This document shows, piece by piece, positions 61,497 to 64,000 of a stretch of 64,000 nt of DNA (the stretch's first letter is position 1; every line of letters begins with the position of its first letter). Origin of the DNA: Chthoniobacterales bacterium (GTDB taxonomy: Bacteria > Verrucomicrobiota > Verrucomicrobiia > Chthoniobacterales > UBA10450). The stretch spans positions 104,268-168,267 of the forward strand of contig JACDGS010000001.1 of assembly GCA_013821455.1 (NCBI GenBank). Reading direction: 5' to 3'. The notes beneath the pieces were generated by a model. That model ran no database searches, was not told the DNA's origin, and saw only the letters and a program-made list of their open reading frames with translations. Made by a program: the position numbers and the translations under genes.

Positions 61497-63535
61497 GCGT
61501 GAGCCGCTCCGTTGGCCGAGAGATGCTTGCTTACATCCTCGGCAAAAAAAGCGGCCGCGGTCTTGAGCGGGATCGGGACGGAACGGCCGAGGCCGCAGAT
61601 AGAAGCTAACTCGATGGCTTTACCCATTTCATTCACCATCGGTAAAATTTCCTCTTTCCATCGTTTCGCCCCGATCTCACCGGCAAGTAAGTGGTCGCCG
61701 AGCGAAACAAGCTTCTGAGAGCCGAGCCGGCAGGGCACACACTTCCCGCACGACTCATTACGAAAAAATTCGATCGAATTCACTGCTTCCTCGGCCATGT
61801 CCCGATCTTCGCCGTAAATGCACAACCCCGCGCCCAGCGCTTGAGTGGGACTAAGCGCCCGGAAGAGGTTTAGCTCCAGTTCGAGATCCAGAATGTCGAG
61901 CTCGGTCGCCTCAGGATCAAAGCCGCGCCGCGCGGCCAGCTCCAACCAGCTTTTGTTCTTCGTATGGTCGCGGGGCAGCCCCTTGCCGGCGGTCAACTTT
62001 GCGGGGAGAAAACCGCCCGAGGGTCCTGAAGGCGCAAAGGCCTTGAGCTTCCGATCGCCCTTCATGCCCTGGCAGTATTTTTCTCCGTCAATGAGCTCGC
62101 GCAGCGTCATCCCCATGGGTACCTCGTAAACGCCGGGACGCTTCACGTCTCCGGAGACGGAGAAGATACGGCGACCTTTCCAACCGTTGACTCCCTGTTC
62201 CGCAAAACTCTTCCCACCTTTCAGACAAATGTAAGGAACCCAGGCGAATGTCTCGGCATTGCTCACCAAGGTGGGAAGGTCCTGCAAGCCGTTTGTCTCC
62301 AGCTTCGGCGGCATGTTTCTCGGCTCACCGCGGCGATCCGACATCGCTTCGATCAGCGCGCTCTGTTCGCCGCAGATATAACCGCCGGGACTAACGAACA
62401 CAGAGATAAGCAAAGAGCGCCCAATCAACATGGCGTAATCGCCGCAGAGCTCGAGTTGCTCCGCGCGCTGGATTTCCTGCCGGCACGCCTCGATTTGTTC
62501 GGTGTATTCGTGCCGAATATAAATAAAACCCTGGGTCGCCTCGGTCAGCAGACAGGCAAGGATCACGGAGCCGACTATCAAGTGCGGCGTGCGGAGCAGA
62601 AGCTCGCGATCTTTGAAGGTGCCCGGCTCGCTTTCATCGGCGTTGACGACGATAAAAGCGCGATCGTCCGATTCCCGCTGCCGCGCGCGCCGCACCGCAT
62701 CGCGCACGTCGCGCCACTTCTGCACTGCGGGAATTCCTGCGCCGCCGAGACCGCGCAAATCGGCCTCCTTTATCTCGTCCAAGTAAACATCCGACCACCC
62801 GCCAAACTCCGGACCTTTGGCCCAGTCTTCTTCCGTCTGCCAACAGCGCACCGCCTCGCGCACGATGGGTACCACCTCGAAATCCACTCCGAGCTGACGC
62901 AGAGCGGCGACGCGAAACTCCTCCAGCATTTCCAAAGTCCATTCCGGTTTTTGCGCGAGGAATTTCACCGCGGCTCCGAGCGAAGCGTCGCGCGTCGCAA
63001 CCGCCGCCCGCACCGCGTCGTAATTCGCCGTCTTCCCCTTGTAAGGATCGATTACCGAATCTTCGCCGAGGTAGCTGAGATCGGCGTCGCGGTTCGGCGT
63101 GGGCGGCGCGCCTCGGAGAGTGGCCGCGACAATTGCGGCCATCTCAGCACTCGATCGTCCCAGGTAGTAATTTTCCTGCTCCGTCCCCCGCAGAGCGATG
63201 CAGGCCGCGGGTGCTCGATCGCATCGGCTCAGACAAGAGGCTCCCTGGATCTCGACTTCTTCACTCGTTAGGCTAGCCAGCTCCCTCAGCATTTTACCAG
63301 AACCGGCAAGGTGACAGGAAAAGTCCCGGCAAATTTTCAATACGACTTTCTTGGGAGGGGTCAGGAGAAAGTGCGGAAAGAAACTGGCCACCGCTTGGAG
63401 ACGATATTGCGGCACACCTGTGGCCCGCGAGAATTCCGCGAGCGCCTCTGGTTTCAGGTAGCCGAACTGCTTCTGAATCCGATGCAAGGCTGGCACCAGC
63501 ATCGGTGCATAGGAGGCGAGGCGTTTGGCAGCCAT
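61493..63535 (-). CDS. NuoE-NuoF fusion, NADH-dependent diaphorase subunit
   Basis: 680 residues. NuoE part at ~1-150 with [2Fe-2S] Cys C69, C74, C101, C105 (ICRDFSCHLAG, ASCLSRCDRAP). NuoF part at ~170-670: LRGLGGAGIPAVQKW (NADH/FMN), VNADESEPGTFKDRELL, GGYICGEQSALIEAM, SLBB-like VKRPGVYEVPMGMTLRELID, and [4Fe-4S] SCGKCVPCRLG with a fourth Cys in ASICGLG. Such fusions occur in bifurcating hydrogenases (HydB), NAD-dependent formate dehydrogenases and NfnB-like complexes. There is no hydrogenase or formate dehydrogenase subunit in the window. Confidence 0.9.
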   Translation of the reverse strand: MAAKRLASYAPMLVPALHRIQKQFGYLKPEALAEFSRATGVPQYRLQAVASFFPHFLLTPPKKVVLKICRDFSCHLAGSGKMLRELASLTSEEVEIQGASCLSRCDRAPAACIALRGTEQENYYLGRSSAEMAAIVAATLRGAPPTPNRDADLSYLGEDSVIDPYKGKTANYDAVRAAVATRDASLGAAVKFLAQKPEWTLEMLEEFRVAALRQLGVDFEVVPIVREAVRCWQTEEDWAKGPEFGGWSDVYLDEIKEADLRGLGGAGIPAVQKWRDVRDAVRRARQRESDDRAFIVVNADESEPGTFKDRELLLRTPHLIVGSVILACLLTEATQGFIYIRHEYTEQIEACRQEIQRAEQLELCGDYAMLIGRSLLISVFVSPGGYICGEQSALIEAMSDRRGEPRNMPPKLETNGLQDLPTLVSNAETFAWVPYICLKGGKSFAEQGVNGWKGRRIFSVSGDVKRPGVYEVPMGMTLRELIDGEKYCQGMKGDRKLKAFAPSGPSGGFLPAKLTAGKGLPRDHTKNKSWLELAARRGFDPEATELDILDLELELNLFRALSPTQALGAGLCIYGEDRDMAEEAVNSIEFFRNESCGKCVPCRLGSQKLVSLGDHLLAGEIGAKRWKEEILPMVNEMGKAIELASICGLGRSVPIPLKTAAAFFAEDVSKHLSANGAAHA

Positions 63536-63632
63536 GTGGTTTACCCTGGAAGAGCCCGCCGCATCGGAACGTCAGGAGCGCAAGCCTTGACCGCGATCAG
63601 CGGGAGTTCGTTAGGCATAATTGGTTGCGATC

Positions 63633-64000
63633 TTAATTCGGGATGTGGCTCGTTGTCTCGCGAAAAGTTGCCAGATCGGCGGCGAATTTTGCCGGCTGAA
63701 ATGTCGACCGCGTCCGCACATCGTCGAAAAGCGTTCTGATACTTGGAGTGGCTGTTGCGCTCGGCGGCGGCGGAGAGTTTTTGCGCGAGAGCCGGTCGAG
63801 CGCAAGGACGAGTCGCCGGGCGCGCGGATAAAGCGATTCTGCGGAGATCGTAGCCGAGGAGTTAAAGTCGGAATCGGTGCGGGAGAGAGCCTGCAGGAGC
63901 GTAGCCGTAATTCGCTCGTTCCAGGGAACGGTGGCGGCACGGCGGGCGAGCAGATCGGCTTGTGCTTGTGTGCTCGTGAAGAATCCGCGGTCGGCAGCCG
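63633..64000 (-). CDS. 3' end of an unidentified gene
   Basis: On the minus strand the frame ending with TAA at 63633 is open to the window edge, ~122 residues. LLARRAATVPWNERITATLL, SESLYPRARRLVLALDRLSR-like helices and LFDDVRTRSTFQPAKFAADL look like a genuine helical protein. CGTTAGGC lies 17 bp after the stop. An alternative frame (63611-63940) shows no protein-like pattern. Family not recognised. Confidence 0.6.
   Translation of the reverse strand, partial: AADRGFFTSTQAQADLLARRAATVPWNERITATLLQALSRTDSDFNSSATISAESLYPRARRLVLALDRLSRKNSPPPPSATATPSIRTLFDDVRTRSTFQPAKFAADLATFRETTSHIPN

Overview
The window reads like a chromosomal segment of a Verrucomicrobiota bacterium, most likely Spartobacteria/Chthoniobacterales (Chthoniobacter, Udaeobacter or Terrimicrobium-like). 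The reasons are a complete Verru_Chthon cassette (D-B-C-A), PEP-CTERM substrates with an exosortase, autotransporter-type beta-strand-repeat proteins, a MoxR/DUF58/VWA operon and several exported glycoside hydrolases. No rRNA, tRNA or CRISPR was seen. All assignments come from reading the sequence; no database search was run.

Layout. 1-7.9 kb (minus): two paralogous exported proteins downstream of the pseudopilin-like Verru_Chthon cassette. 8-15.6 kb (plus): GH2/GH5-type hydrolase, GH30 hydrolase, a large (alpha/alpha)6-barrel GH94-like protein carrying two in-frame copies of a palindromic repeat, and a DPxAAxxW-type repeat protein. 15.8-17.9 kb: PATR/PEP-CTERM surface protein. 18.3-29.9 kb (minus): seven-gene MoxR operon (MoxR, DUF58, two VWA membrane proteins, a large Ig-like membrane protein, a coiled coil, a PA14-like protein). 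30-34.2 kb: TPR protein, exosortase with a partner protein, PEP-CTERM protein. 34.4-49.3 kb: accessory region with six type II toxin-antitoxin pairs, several broken TA genes, a frameshifted giant PATR/PEP-CTERM protein and long intergenic mosaics of short repeats. 49.3-54.1 kb: exported GH128-like and GH2 enzymes. 54.3-58.9 kb: PEP-CTERM protein, a second PA14-like protein, a matrixin-like metalloprotease and a small exported protein. 58.9-64 kb (minus): a NuoE-NuoF fusion diaphorase and an 848-residue multi-[Fe-S] protein carrying two cyclic-nucleotide-binding domains, then the 3' end of a further gene.

The most unusual signals are dispersed DNA elements. First, an 8-mer CGTTAGGC (usually TCGTTAGGC) occurs about 50 times on both strands, against roughly 2-3 expected. 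About 41 copies lie between 9.7 and 31.8 kb, mostly inside genes, and some belong to an 18-bp extended form. Second, palindromic repeats of at least four families sit exactly at gene starts or inside reading frames (GH94-like gene, three genes of the MoxR operon). Third, the NuoEF/cNMP-[Fe-S] pair looks like a cyclic-nucleotide-responsive NADH-dependent electron-transfer (possibly bifurcating) module.
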